Source of the DNA: Pelagicoccus enzymogenes
GTDB taxonomy: Bacteria > Verrucomicrobiota > Verrucomicrobiia > Opitutales > Opitutaceae
Assembly (NCBI RefSeq): GCF_014803405.1
Contig: NZ_JACYFG010000035.1
Span: 1 to 64,000 of the forward strand
Direction: 5' to 3'
DNA: 64,000 nt
The first letter of the stretch is position 1. Each line of letters begins with the position of its first letter. Under the pieces are notes generated by a model that was not told the DNA's origin, did no database searches, and saw nothing but the letters and a program-made list of their open reading frames with translations. Of this stretch, positions 1 to 9,318 are shown in pieces. Made by a program: the position numbers and the translations under genes.

Positions 1-49
1 TGTTTAGCGCAAGGACATAGTTAACACATGTTAAGGTACATGGTTAACG
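1..49 (+). repeat. IS481 left terminal inverted repeat
   Basis: This imperfect inverted repeat matches 1271-1319. Three GTTAA(C/G) boxes are spaced identically at both ends and are probably the transposase binding sites. The stop codon of the transposase lies inside this repeat. Confidence 0.85.
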
Positions 50-1263
50 CTTTTCAGGTGGGCTTCTTGCTCCCCCTGGACGCCTAGGCGTCCAGGGGGA
101 GCAAGAAGCGCGTTGTAGTTGTTTCTAGGCTTGGTCGCGCGGCTCAGGTCGATCATCCCCAAGCTTTTCCAGCAGTAGAAAACTTCCCAGCGAAGATCGT
201 CGAACTGGTTTATCGCCACGCTTTCCCCGATGAAGGCCCTTCCGATGAAGAAGCTGCGTCCCTTGAACATCAGGTCGCCTTTGCTCTTCACCTTGCGCAC
301 CTGCTCGGCCTCGCCGTAGAAGCTCAGGCAGTGGGGTATGGTCGCGGGCAAGGCTCGCTCCGAGGCGCGGTAGCGGTCGGCGGGGCAGTCGAGATCGAGC
401 GAGCGGTGCGGGCGGACGTGGTTGTAGGTCTCGCGAAACCGGGCGAACTCCCGGTCGCAATGCTCGAGGTCGCGCCACAGCGTGGTCCTGCCCAGCAGCT
501 CGTGCTTGAGGGTCTGGTGGAAGCGTTCCTCCTTGCCTTGCGTCTGGGGGTGCAGGGGGCGGCCGTGGATCGTCTCCACCCCCAGGCGCAGCAGCCAGGC
601 CTCCAGCTCGCTGGCCGCCCCGAACCCCCGCCCCCAGGGCGAACCGTTGTCGCAGAGGATGGCCCAAGGCAGCCCGTACTTGCCGAAGCATGACAGCAGG
701 CATTCCTGCACCGTGGAGGTCCTCTCGTCCTCGCAGGCCTTGAGGATGAGGTTGAAGCGGGAGTGGTCGTCGCAGGCGGTGAGCGGGTGGCAGCGCTTCG
801 ACCCGGCCATCTCGAAGTGCCCCTTGAAGTCCATCTGCCAAAGCTCGTTGGGCTGCGAACGCTCGAAGCTCCTGGGCGCCACGCACGGGCGAGAGCCTTG
901 GCCGAGCAAGCCGGCGCGGCGGATGATGTTGTGCACGGTGGTCGCCGAGGGAAGCTCCTTTTCCCCGGCGTTTTGCAGCAGGCGGCGCAGCTTGCGCGCT
1001 CCCCAGCAGTCGTGCTTGCGGCGAAGCTCCAAGACCTTCCTCTCCACCTCGGGGCAGCTCTTGTTGGGCTGCCCCGCCGGCCGACGCGAGCGGTCCTCCA
1101 GACCAGGCAAGCCTTCCTTGCGGTAGCGCTCCAGCCACTTGTAGGCAGTCGGCGGGCTTATGCCGAAACGGCGGATCAGCTCGCGTTTGTTCGCTCCAGG
1201 CTTCGATGCCAGGAAGACGAAATCTCTTCTTTGGGTTATCTTATCGGTCTCCATCCACGGCAT
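31..1263 (-). CDS. IS481-family DDE transposase
   Basis: This 410-residue protein catalyses cut-and-join movement of the IS. Residues about 9-60 form a helix-turn-helix region (RELIRRFGISPPTAYKWLERY), followed by a second HTH-like stretch to about 120. An integrase-core (rve) fold follows, with the acidic triad visible as D145 (WQMDFKG), D205 (LCDNGSPWG) and E246 (GKEERFHQTL). The family-typical HPQTQGK motif is intact and there is no frameshift, so it is probably active. The last ~20 residues are encoded partly by a perfect 48-bp palindrome and look unlike the usual family tail. The start is ATG at 1263; a second ATG lies at 1254. Confidence 0.92.
   Translation of the reverse strand: MPWMETDKITQRRDFVFLASKPGANKRELIRRFGISPPTAYKWLERYRKEGLPGLEDRSRRPAGQPNKSCPEVERKVLELRRKHDCWGARKLRRLLQNAGEKELPSATTVHNIIRRAGLLGQGSRPCVAPRSFERSQPNELWQMDFKGHFEMAGSKRCHPLTACDDHSRFNLILKACEDERTSTVQECLLSCFGKYGLPWAILCDNGSPWGRGFGAASELEAWLLRLGVETIHGRPLHPQTQGKEERFHQTLKHELLGRTTLWRDLEHCDREFARFRETYNHVRPHRSLDLDCPADRYRASERALPATIPHCLSFYGEAEQVRKVKSKGDLMFKGRSFFIGRAFIGESVAINQFDDLRWEVFYCWKSLGMIDLSRATKPRNNYNALLAPPGRLGVQGEQEAHLKSVNHVP
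62..109. repeat. Perfect 48-bp palindrome inside the transposase 3' end
   Basis: Bases 62-85 are exactly the reverse complement of 86-109, with no loop and the centre at CCTAGG. It lies inside the transposase reading frame about 30-80 bases before the stop. An RNA copy would fold into a very stable hairpin on either strand. Confidence 0.95.
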
Positions 1264-1270
1264 ACAGAAG

Positions 1271-1319
1271 TGTTAACCATGTCTGTTAACACCTGTTAAC
1301 CATGTATCTTGACCAGACA
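1271..1319 (-). repeat. IS481 right terminal inverted repeat
   Basis: This is the partner of the left repeat. Read inward from 1319 it shows GTTAAC boxes at 20-25, 30-35 and 43-48, in the same register as the left end. The transposase start codon lies just inside it at 1263, so the promoter of the gene is probably within or next to this repeat. Confidence 0.85.
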
Positions 1320-1372
1320 GCGAGCGCCAGCCCTACGCACGAGAGCGTCTCCCCGCGAAATGGTTATGAACC

Positions 1373-1408
1373 AAAAAAACGGCGACTGATCATTCAGTCG
1401 CCGTTTTT
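1373..1408 (-). terminator. Rho-independent terminator of the serA-cimA operon
   Basis: There is an 11-bp perfect stem (1379-1389 with 1394-1404), a 4-base loop, and A-rich and T-rich flanks on the two sides. It therefore works for the minus-strand operon that ends at 1432 and could also stop plus-strand transcription coming from the IS. Confidence 0.9.
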
Positions 1409-1431
1409 GTTAAGTGAGTTAATCGCAAGTC

Positions 1432-3015
1432 CTACTGCTTGGAGTCGTCAAGAAGGATCTTGTATTCGACCGCATCACGAATCGCCTGCCAACTTGCCTC
1501 GATGATATTATCTGAAGCGCCAACCGTTCCCCAGATCTCCTCTTCGTCACCGGACTCGATGAGCACACGGGTCTTGGCGTTGGCGCCTTCCTTCGAGTCA
1601 AGGATGCGTACCTTGTAATCCTTCAACGCAAGCTCTTCCAAGCGCGGAAACGCTTCGCGAAGCGCCACGCGCAAGGCCTTGTCAAGAGCCCCCACTGGAC
1701 CAGGATCTTCCGCCACCACGTAACGCGGCTCACCATCGACCTTCACTTTGATCGTTGCCTCCGACAGCGGTTCTTCGTCCTTGGAACGCTTCTCCACGAT
1801 CACGCGATAGCCCTCAAATTCGAAGTGCGACTTGTGCTTATTGGTCAAGCGATCGAGCAAAAGACGGAGAGAACCATCAGCGGACTCGAACTCGTAACCA
1901 TTGTACTCAAGCTCCTTGAGCTTATCGATTATGATCTTCGTCTCAGGTGATTCGCGATCGATGTCGAATCCGAGCTCCTGAGCCTTCATCAACAAACTGC
2001 TGCGTCCTGCCATATCGGATACAAGAACGCGCTGCTTGTTTCCGACCTTCGTTGGATCGACGTGCTCGTAGCTGTAGCTTACCTTCTTGGTCGCATCCGC
2101 GTGAGCGCCGCCCTTGTGGGTGAAAGCTGAGAGACCAACAAAAGGAGCTTTTCCGTCATGCTCGAGATTGGCAAGGTCGGCAACGAACATGGAGAGTTCC
2201 CTCAGGCGCTTGAGATGGTCCACGCAATTAAGCGGATTGCCCATCTTCAATGCGATGTTGGGAATGATTGTAGTGAGATTCGCATTACCGACGCGCTCGC
2301 CGTAACCGTTGAAAGTACCCTGCACCAAGGTAGCGCCAGCCTCTACGCCACCAAGCGAAAGAGCCACGCCCAAGCCAGAGTCGTTGTGGCAATGGACGCC
2401 TACTGCAACATTGGGAAAACGCTCTACAACCGCCTTGGTTATCTCCTGTAGCTCGCTCACCAGCTTACCTCCATTGGTATCGCACAATGTCAGATTGTCT
2501 GCTCCACCGCGAACAGCAGCCTCGAGGGTTTGCATTGCATAGTCCGGGCTGTCGACATAGCCATCATAGAAATGCTCGGCGTCGTAAATAACTTCCCGTC
2601 CGTTGTCCTTGAGGAAACGCACGCTGTCCTCGATCATGGCTAAGTTCTCTTCCGGAGCCACGCGGATGACTTCGGTCACATGCAGCAGCCAGGTTTTGCC
2701 AAAAATCGTTACTACCGGCGTGCCTGCATCGATCAAGGTCTTCAGTTGCGGATCTTCTTCCGCTTTGAGGTTCGCGCGACGGGTAGAACCGAAAGCGGCA
2801 ATCTTCGAGTGCTTAAGCTTAAGCTTCTTCGCAGCTTCGAAGAAAGCCATGTCACGGGGATTAGAGCCAGGCCAACCACCTTCAATATAATCGATACCAA
2901 ACTGGTCGAACTTCTCCGTAATTCGGAGCTTGTCCGTCACAGAAAAGGAGACGCCCTCACCCTGAGTGCCGTCTCGCAACGTGGTATCGTACATTAATAT
3001 CGTTGGCTTGTTCAT
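1432..3015 (-). CDS. cimA: (R)-citramalate synthase
   Basis: This 527-residue enzyme condenses acetyl-CoA and pyruvate to citramalate, the threonine-independent entry to 2-oxobutanoate and isoleucine. The TIM-barrel HMGL-like domain starts at once with the TTLRDGTQGEG motif (R14, D15). HCHNDSGLG (metal-binding His) follows, and the C-terminal ~130 residues form the LeuA-type allosteric domain that usually senses isoleucine. Long length and the GTQGEG motif favour CimA over LeuA or homocitrate synthase. It is the last gene of the operon, 33 bases after thrC, and is followed by a strong terminator. Confidence 0.93.
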   Translation of the reverse strand: MNKPTILMYDTTLRDGTQGEGVSFSVTDKLRITEKFDQFGIDYIEGGWPGSNPRDMAFFEAAKKLKLKHSKIAAFGSTRRANLKAEEDPQLKTLIDAGTPVVTIFGKTWLLHVTEVIRVAPEENLAMIEDSVRFLKDNGREVIYDAEHFYDGYVDSPDYAMQTLEAAVRGGADNLTLCDTNGGKLVSELQEITKAVVERFPNVAVGVHCHNDSGLGVALSLGGVEAGATLVQGTFNGYGERVGNANLTTIIPNIALKMGNPLNCVDHLKRLRELSMFVADLANLEHDGKAPFVGLSAFTHKGGAHADATKKVSYSYEHVDPTKVGNKQRVLVSDMAGRSSLLMKAQELGFDIDRESPETKIIIDKLKELEYNGYEFESADGSLRLLLDRLTNKHKSHFEFEGYRVIVEKRSKDEEPLSEATIKVKVDGEPRYVVAEDPGPVGALDKALRVALREAFPRLEELALKDYKVRILDSKEGANAKTRVLIESGDEEEIWGTVGASDNIIEASWQAIRDAVEYKILLDDSKQ

Positions 3016-3048
3016 AATATAAACCTGTTGGGTAGAAATCTGAAAGCG

Positions 3049-4407
3049 CTACTGCTTGGAGCGGATAAAGGCCTTGATCGAAGCTTCGTCTGGATCCACT
3101 GAGAACTTGCGGATCTCCTTCGACTTTAAAGCTTCGAGGCTCGGATGGGTTGGCTCCACCCCCGTGCACTGCTTGACAACATCAGGAAACTTAGCGGGAT
3201 GGGCGGTAGACAGGACGACCGCAGTTTGCAACTTGTCCAGATCCTTGAATCCGCAAGCAGTGTGCGGATCGGCAGTGTAGTTGTAATCGCGATACACGTT
3301 CGAAATTGTCTGAGCGATCTCCGCATCGTCCATGCGCGTACTGGTCATAAACTCGGTTATCGCCATACCGCCGACCTGAAAAGTTCCGTCTTTCTTGAAG
3401 CTTTCCATGATCTCACGGGTCATGTCAGCATTGCCGCCAAGCGAGAAATAGAGGAAACGCTCGAAGTTGGACGCAACCTGGATGTCCATAGAGGGCGCAT
3501 GGCTAGGCTGCACGTCGCCTACCGAATAGTCGCCGGAATCGAAGAAACGATGCAGGATGTCATTCTGGTTTGTCGCTACCCGAAAGCCGTCGACGATCAT
3601 ACCCATGCGGGAAGCCATCCACCCGGCGAGCACGTTGCCAAAGTTTCCCGTTGGAACCACAAAGGTCGCGCCCTCGCGACGCTCAGCAGGAAGCTTGAGG
3701 TAGGCGTAGATGTAATAAACGCACTGCGCCAAGATACGGGCGAGGTTGATGGAATTGACCGCTGAAAGATGCACTTCCTGACTGAAATCCTTATCGCCGA
3801 AAACATCTTTCAAAGCCGCTTGAGCATCGTCGAAACTTCCTTTGATGCAGAGCGGAAATACGTTTTCCTCTTCCAAGCAGGTCATCTGGCGCTCCTGCAA
3901 GGGAGAGACGCGCCCCTCTGGATAAAGGATGAAGATGTTGACGCCCTTCTTGCCGAGCAATCCGTTGATGGCCGCAGCGCCAGTGTCACCTGAGGTAGCT
4001 CCGAGAACGTTGATACTCTCGCCACTCTGGGCAACCTGCCGTTCGTAGAGACAACCAAGGAGTTGCAAGGCAAAATCCTTGAAGGCCAAGGTCGGACCGT
4101 GAAAGAGCTCCTGCACGTAAAGCTTATCGCTTAGCTTCACCAGTGGAGCGTGCTCCGCGTGGTCAAAACGACTGTAGGCCTTTTCAATTAGAAGCTTCAG
4201 CTCTTCCTGCGGAATGTCTGTCGCGAAATGCTTAAAAAATTCGTAGCACAATTCCGGATACGACAAGCCCTCCCATGTGGGAATCTCGGCGCTCAGATCC
4301 GGCATCTTCTCTGGCACGAACAAGCCCTTGTCCGGAGCCAAGCCGATTTTGACCGCTTCCGAAAAACCATGCGGCGCGGTCTGTCCTCTTGTGCTTACGA
4401 ATTTCAC
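3049..4407 (-). CDS. thrC: Threonine synthase
   Basis: This 452-residue PLP enzyme converts O-phosphohomoserine to threonine. The long type with N-terminal extension is visible (STRGQTAPHGFSEAV). The PLP lysine is K110 in LAFKDFALQ. The phosphate-binding and substrate motifs GATSGDTGAAA and VPTGNFGN are intact. It follows lysC by 5 bases and precedes cimA, so it is likely translated from one mRNA with both. Homoserine kinase (thrB), needed for its substrate, is not in this window. Confidence 0.94.
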   Translation of the reverse strand: MKFVSTRGQTAPHGFSEAVKIGLAPDKGLFVPEKMPDLSAEIPTWEGLSYPELCYEFFKHFATDIPQEELKLLIEKAYSRFDHAEHAPLVKLSDKLYVQELFHGPTLAFKDFALQLLGCLYERQVAQSGESINVLGATSGDTGAAAINGLLGKKGVNIFILYPEGRVSPLQERQMTCLEEENVFPLCIKGSFDDAQAALKDVFGDKDFSQEVHLSAVNSINLARILAQCVYYIYAYLKLPAERREGATFVVPTGNFGNVLAGWMASRMGMIVDGFRVATNQNDILHRFFDSGDYSVGDVQPSHAPSMDIQVASNFERFLYFSLGGNADMTREIMESFKKDGTFQVGGMAITEFMTSTRMDDAEIAQTISNVYRDYNYTADPHTACGFKDLDKLQTAVVLSTAHPAKFPDVVKQCTGVEPTHPSLEALKSKEIRKFSVDPDEASIKAFIRSKQ

Positions 4408-4412
4408 GGGTA

Positions 4413-5639
4413 CTAGGCGTCTAGCTTGTCCAAACCAAAGGCGCTGTGAACAACGCGAACCGCGTCATCCGCGCCTTCTTCGTCGATCACCACGGATATC
4501 TTGATCTCCGAGGTACTGATGATCTGGATATTGGACTTCGCCTCCGCTAAAGCCGCAAAGAGCTTGCTCGCAACCCCAGAGTGGCTGCGCATCCCGATAC
4601 CGACGACCGATAGTTTGACCACTTCGCCAAATACCGCAACTTCGCCCCCCCCCAACTCGTTGAGAACCTTCTCGACGGCGTCCAGAGAGCGCTTGGAATC
4701 GTCGCGCGTAACGGTAAAGGTAAGGTTTGCTACGCCGTTGCGACCGATGTTCTGAACGATCATGTCCACGCAGACATTCGCCTTTCCGAGGGCCTCGAAG
4801 ATCTGGGCCGCGGAGCCAGGCTTGTCCGGGATATTGCTGACCATTATCTTGGCCTGGTTGCGATCGAGCGCTACGCCGCGCACGACGACGTCTTCCATTG
4901 AGCTTACTTCCTGTTTCACGATTGTGCCGGGGATTGAGGTGTCAAAACTGGATCGTACTTCGAATACGACATTGAACTTGTTTGCGAATTCGACCGAACG
5001 GGCCTGCATCACCTTGGTGCCGAGACTAGCCATCTCGAGCATTTCTTCATAGCTGATCTCTGGAATTTTGCTAGCCTTGGGAACAATGCGCGGATCGGCC
5101 GTGTAGACGCCATCCACGTCGGTATAAATCTGGCAAAGATCCGCCTTCAGGCCGCTTGCCAGCGCGATCGCGGAGAGGTCCGAGCCACCTCGGCCTAGCG
5201 TGGTGGTGGTTCCTTCAGCATTTACTCCCTGAAAACCGGCCACGATGACGACGCTGCCCTTCTCGAGAGCTTCCTCGATGCGTTCGCAATTCATGCTGAC
5301 GATGCGAGCGCGAGTGTGAGCGGGGTCGGTCTTGATTCCTGCTTGAGCGCCGGTCATCGAAATCGCTTCCACACCGAGGGCGTGCAGAGCCATCGCGGTC
5401 AGGGCGATGGTTTCCTGTTCGCCCACCGCCAAGAGCACGTCCATCTCCCGATCGTCCGGTTGCTCGTTGATCGCCTTGGCACGCGCAATCAACTCGTTGG
5501 TCACGCCGGAACGCGCCGAAACGACAACCGCAACCTGGTGCCCTTGTTCGACATCTTCCTTGATGATGTTAGCGACGTTCTTGATTCGGTCGACGTCGCC
5601 TACGGAAGTACCGCCAAATTTTTTTACTATACGAGCCAT
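4413..5639 (-). CDS. lysC: Aspartate kinase, monofunctional
   Basis: This 408-residue enzyme phosphorylates aspartate, the first step to lysine, threonine, methionine and isoleucine. It begins with the kinase motif KKFGGTSVGD and carries GFQGVNAEGTTTTLGRGGSD and DVDGVYTADPR. Two ACT domains from about residue 265 (SNIPDKPGSAAQIFE, VGIGMRSHSGVASKLF) mark feedback control by lysine or threonine. It lies between hom and thrC. An 8-base C run (4645-4652) falls in a glycine stretch but the frame is intact. Confidence 0.95.
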   Translation of the reverse strand: MARIVKKFGGTSVGDVDRIKNVANIIKEDVEQGHQVAVVVSARSGVTNELIARAKAINEQPDDREMDVLLAVGEQETIALTAMALHALGVEAISMTGAQAGIKTDPAHTRARIVSMNCERIEEALEKGSVVIVAGFQGVNAEGTTTTLGRGGSDLSAIALASGLKADLCQIYTDVDGVYTADPRIVPKASKIPEISYEEMLEMASLGTKVMQARSVEFANKFNVVFEVRSSFDTSIPGTIVKQEVSSMEDVVVRGVALDRNQAKIMVSNIPDKPGSAAQIFEALGKANVCVDMIVQNIGRNGVANLTFTVTRDDSKRSLDAVEKVLNELGGGEVAVFGEVVKLSVVGIGMRSHSGVASKLFAALAEAKSNIQIISTSEIKISVVIDEEGADDAVRVVHSAFGLDKLDA

Positions 5640-5669
5640 TTCGGTTTGTTTCCAGAATTTGAATACCGC

Positions 5670-6989
5670 TTATCCTTCGAAGCTGCTGACCGGCATCGTG
5701 AAAGGCTTGCCTTCCACGCAGGAGCTCGCCTCCAAAGCCTTCACGGCATCGAGTATCGCTTGTTCCGTCGTTGTATGAGTCGTTACGATCAAGGTGGCGC
5801 TAGTCGCGTCTTCCTCGACCTCCTTTTGGGTTACGCTCGCAAGACTGACATCGTGTTTCGCCAACAGCGAGGTCACTTCCGCCATTACGCCCGGCTTGTC
5901 GACGACTTGCAATCGAACGTAGTAGCGTGACTCGATTTCCTCCGGCTCAGCCAACTCAATCTTAGCGCCGCCACGAGGAGCTGGGTCAATGAATCGACCT
6001 GCTCCGCCATTCACAATGAGCTTCGCGGCATCGACGATGTCCGAAATCACCGCGCTCGCCGTCGCGTCGCGTCCCGCTCCAGGTCCAATGTAGACAGTCT
6101 CACCCACTACGTCCCCGTGAACGGAGACTGCATTGAATACGCCGTCGACACTGCCAAGTACGTATTTTTTGGATACCAAAGTAGGAAGAATCGAAATGTA
6201 GAGTTTTCCGGAGGCGTGAGCTACATCGATAACCGCCAGCAGCTTGATGGCGTAACCGTTCTCCTTGGCAAAGGCGATATCTGCCTGCGTAACTTCAGCG
6301 ATGCCTTGAACCAAAAGGTCATTGTATGGCACCCAACGTCCGTAGGCCAAATAAGCTAAGACCACCGCCTTGTGAGCTGCGTCGATACCGTCCACGTCGA
6401 AGGACTCGTCCGCTTCCGCGTAGCCCAAGGCCTTGGCTTCCGCTAGGATCTCCTGGTAACCAGCCCCCTCGTTCGTCATGCGAGTCAGGATATAGTTACT
6501 GGTACCGTTGAGGATCCCGTAGATGCTATTGAATCGATTGACGACGAGGCTTTCCTTGATCGCCTTGATGACTGGAATTCCGCCAGCGACGCTGGCCTCG
6601 AAGAGCAACTGCCCATTGCCTTCCTTAGCTGCGGCAAACAATGCTTCTCCATGGTCGCAGATCAGAGCCTTGTTGGCGGATACGACGATCTTGCCCGCCT
6701 TCAGCGCGGCGAGCGTGACTTCCTTCGCCAAGGTCGTCCCACCCATCAACTCGCATACGACATCAACCGCAGGATCGGTAGCGATCGAGAGCGGATCCGT
6801 CGTCAGCATGGCTGCGTCGAAATCGAAATCACGTTTCTTGCTCGTATCACGAACTGCGATACGGGTTACCTTTACGCGAGCGCCTAGTTGGTCGCTCAAG
6901 TCATTTTCACGCTTTTGCAGGTGATTGAAAACACCCTGCCCTACAACGCCGAAGCCGCAAAGGCCTACAGTTATCACGCGTTCACTCAT
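5670..6989 (-). CDS. hom: Homoserine dehydrogenase
   Basis: This 439-residue NAD(P)-dependent enzyme reduces aspartate semialdehyde to homoserine. A Rossmann motif GLCGFGVVGQGV opens the protein. The catalytic core carries GILNGTSNYILTRM and the family signature AEADESFDVDGIDAAHKAVVLAYLA (shown here in part). An ACT domain follows from about residue 355 (VVDKPGVMAEVTSLLAKH). The ATG directly follows the stop codon of plsY (TAG/ATG, no gap), which suggests coupled translation. Confidence 0.95.
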   Translation of the reverse strand: MSERVITVGLCGFGVVGQGVFNHLQKRENDLSDQLGARVKVTRIAVRDTSKKRDFDFDAAMLTTDPLSIATDPAVDVVCELMGGTTLAKEVTLAALKAGKIVVSANKALICDHGEALFAAAKEGNGQLLFEASVAGGIPVIKAIKESLVVNRFNSIYGILNGTSNYILTRMTNEGAGYQEILAEAKALGYAEADESFDVDGIDAAHKAVVLAYLAYGRWVPYNDLLVQGIAEVTQADIAFAKENGYAIKLLAVIDVAHASGKLYISILPTLVSKKYVLGSVDGVFNAVSVHGDVVGETVYIGPGAGRDATASAVISDIVDAAKLIVNGGAGRFIDPAPRGGAKIELAEPEEIESRYYVRLQVVDKPGVMAEVTSLLAKHDVSLASVTQKEVEEDATSATLIVTTHTTTEQAILDAVKALEASSCVEGKPFTMPVSSFEG

Positions 6990-7592
6990 CTACTTCTTTG
7001 CAAACTTGTTTTCTTCGCCCCTGATGAGGCGAACGATGTTATCCTTGTGTCGCACCACGACCAGCAATCCGAGAGCAAGCGAAACCCATGTAAGCACAGC
7101 AGGCGCTCCTATAATCAGATTAGTAATCGGCAAACTGACCGCCAAGCAAATCGAGGCCAGCGACACGTAGCGGGAGGTATAAAAAACCACGAGCCAAACC
7201 AGTACGCCGACCACGGCGGCGACAAGCATCAATGCGACAACTCCTCCAAGCATCGTCGCGACCCCCTTGCCTCCACGAAACTTCGTGAAGAGTGAAAACG
7301 AATGTCCCAACACAGCGAATACAAGCCCCACCAATCCGTAGTGAAAGGTCTCGCCAGCCAACAAGATTGGCCAAGCAGTCGCGGCGAAGCCCTTGATCGC
7401 ATCCAGCAAGAAAACGATGTTGCCCGCTTTCTTGCCGACGCAACGCTTCACGTTCGTGGCGCCTGGGTTCTTCGAGCCAACGCTGAAAATATCAACGCCG
7501 TTCGCCTTCGCCACCAAATAGCCAAAAGGCAGGGAACCGATAAGGTACCCTGCTCCTGCGGCACTGAGCGCGACTATGAAGTCAATGGACAT
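6990..7592 (-). CDS. plsY: Acyl-phosphate:glycerol-3-phosphate acyltransferase
   Basis: This 200-residue inner-membrane enzyme makes lysophosphatidic acid from acyl-phosphate and glycerol-3-phosphate. The three family motifs are visible: GSLPFGYLVAK, SKNPGATNVKR and RGGKGVATMLG. About five hydrophobic membrane segments are present. It is embedded in the amino-acid operon between serA (20 bases upstream) and hom (no gap). The phospholipid function has no obvious link to its neighbours. Confidence 0.95.
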   Translation of the reverse strand: MSIDFIVALSAAGAGYLIGSLPFGYLVAKANGVDIFSVGSKNPGATNVKRCVGKKAGNIVFLLDAIKGFAATAWPILLAGETFHYGLVGLVFAVLGHSFSLFTKFRGGKGVATMLGGVVALMLVAAVVGVLVWLVVFYTSRYVSLASICLAVSLPITNLIIGAPAVLTWVSLALGLLVVVRHKDNIVRLIRGEENKFAKK

Positions 7593-7612
7593 TCGCTATA
7601 TCCAGCCAGCAA

Positions 7613-9211
7613 CTACAAGTGGACGATCTTCGCCTGCCTGACCGCTTTGATAGCCCTGATCTCCGCCATGGCTTCGTCGCTCGGCTCGCTGTCCAAGCAA
7701 GCGATGTTGAGAGCGACACCCCCCACTTCGTTGCGGCTGAGCGACATGGCAGCGATATTGACGCCATGGTTGCCGATAATGCTGCCGACCTTGCCCACGA
7801 TGCCAAGCTCGTCGCTGTTGGCGAGCACCAGCATGCAGCCGTGCGGCTCCACTTCGACCTCGCGACCGTTAACGGAAACGATACGAGGCGAGTTTCCTTT
7901 ACCGATCAAAGTACCTTCGGCGGAGACGTTCTCTCCGTTCACGCAGACGGCTTCAACCTTGATGAGTTCGGTGTAATCCGTCTCTTCGGAGGACTTCAGC
8001 ACGTCGACCTGCAGGCCGAGGCGCTCCATGATGACAAGCGCGTTGACGAAATTGACGTTGCTGCTCACGTCCTTGAGGAATCCCTTAAGGATGCCACGGG
8101 TCAGCGAATTGGCGTCCAGGTCTACAACCTTGCCAGAGTAAGTGATCTTGACCTTCTCGACCTTCTCGAGAGCGAGCTGCTGGACGAGAGAACCCAAAGC
8201 CGAGCAGAGTTCGAGGTAAGGACCGACGGTCTTAAGCGTTTGCTCGTCGAGGGACGGCATGTTGATCGCGTTGCGGATACCGCCACCGCGCAAAACGCTG
8301 GTGACGCTTTCCGCGATTTCCAGACCGACGCTTTCCTGAGCCTCTTCAGTCGAAGCTCCGAGGTGAGGCGTAAGGATGAGATTCTTCTGCTTGCGGAAAG
8401 GATGGTCTTCTGCCGGAGGCTCGCTGGTGTAGACGTCGAGACCCGCTGCCGCAACCTTGCCGCTTTCCAACGCCTCAAGCAGAGCGTCTTCGTCGATGAT
8501 ACCGCCGCGAGCGCAGTTGAAGAGACGAACGCCGTCCTTCATGGTCGCGATCGATTCCTTGTTGATCATGCCGCGAGTCGCATCGGTGAGCGGCATGTGT
8601 ACCGTAATGTAGTCGGACTCGCGGAAAAGCTTGTCGAGCTCGACTTGCTTCACGCCCATGGCTTCCGCCTTGGATCCGGAGAGGTAGGGGTCGTAGGCTA
8701 GGACTGTCATCCCGAAGGCCTTTGCGCGCTTGGCGACTTCCGCTCCGATGCGGCCCATACCACAAATGCCGAGCGTCTTCTTGAAGAGCTCGCTGCCTCC
8801 GTAGATCTTGCGATCCCAGCGACCTTCTCGCATGGATTGCGCTGCTTGAGGCACAGGACGAGCTCCGCAGAGCATGTGAGTAAAAGTGAGTTCAGCGGTC
8901 GCAATGGTATTGCCGCCCGGCGTGTTCATGACGACAACGCCAAAGTCGGTAGCCGCATCAGCGTCGATATTGTCCACGCCCACACCTGCGCGGCCAACCG
9001 CCTTCAAGGTCGGGGCTGCCGCTTCGAAGACCTCCCGATTTACCTTGGAATCGCTGCGCACGATGATTGCGGCCGCGCCCTTAGCGAGCTCGAGGAATTT
9101 GGAATAGTCTTCCTTGAAGGTGCCGTAAGCTTCTACGACTTCAAACCCTTCCTGCTGCTTCAGGAAGTCGACTCCAATTGACGAGATTTTGTCTGCTACT
9201 AGGATTTTCAT
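7613..9211 (-). CDS. serA: D-3-phosphoglycerate dehydrogenase, long form
   Basis: This 532-residue enzyme oxidises 3-phosphoglycerate in the first step of serine synthesis. The sequence shows a substrate/NAD core ([25 protein letters not shown]; catalytic His region [10 protein letters not shown]), then the allosteric-substrate-binding domain and a C-terminal ACT domain ([20 protein letters not shown]). I chose ATG 9211 ([10 protein letters not shown]) because the family begins there. An in-frame TTG at 9250 would add 13 unrelated residues. It is the first gene of the run to cimA. Confidence 0.95.
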   Translation of the reverse strand: MKILVADKISSIGVDFLKQQEGFEVVEAYGTFKEDYSKFLELAKGAAAIIVRSDSKVNREVFEAAAPTLKAVGRAGVGVDNIDADAATDFGVVVMNTPGGNTIATAELTFTHMLCGARPVPQAAQSMREGRWDRKIYGGSELFKKTLGICGMGRIGAEVAKRAKAFGMTVLAYDPYLSGSKAEAMGVKQVELDKLFRESDYITVHMPLTDATRGMINKESIATMKDGVRLFNCARGGIIDEDALLEALESGKVAAAGLDVYTSEPPAEDHPFRKQKNLILTPHLGASTEEAQESVGLEIAESVTSVLRGGGIRNAINMPSLDEQTLKTVGPYLELCSALGSLVQQLALEKVEKVKITYSGKVVDLDANSLTRGILKGFLKDVSSNVNFVNALVIMERLGLQVDVLKSSEETDYTELIKVEAVCVNGENVSAEGTLIGKGNSPRIVSVNGREVEVEPHGCMLVLANSDELGIVGKVGSIIGNHGVNIAAMSLSRNEVGGVALNIACLDSEPSDEAMAEIRAIKAVRQAKIVHL

Positions 9212-9318
9212 CGGAAAAAAAGAGTGCCCATCAAAAGTGATGCCTTTCAAAAAGCAAATATAGAATAGGTAAGCTTCTTATCCCTCGGCACAAAGGCGCT
9301 TATCGCCCTGTTTTCAGG

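Larger units (their letters stand above)
1..1319. mobile_element. Complete IS481-family insertion sequence
   Basis: The element starts with TGT at base 1 and ends with ACA at 1319. Both ends carry three GTTAA(C/G) boxes at exactly the same distances from the tip (positions 20-25, 30-35 and 43-48 counted inward). This shared register fixes the boundaries. It holds one DDE transposase gene on the minus strand. A target duplication cannot be checked because the left flank lies outside the window. The element sits just downstream of the terminator of the serA-cimA operon, so it interrupts no visible gene on the right side. Confidence 0.9.

Noticed and set aside
4645-4652. Run of eight C residues in lysC as a phase-variation site
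   Set aside because: The frame is intact, the run lies in a normal glycine stretch, and lysC is not a usual phase-variable gene.
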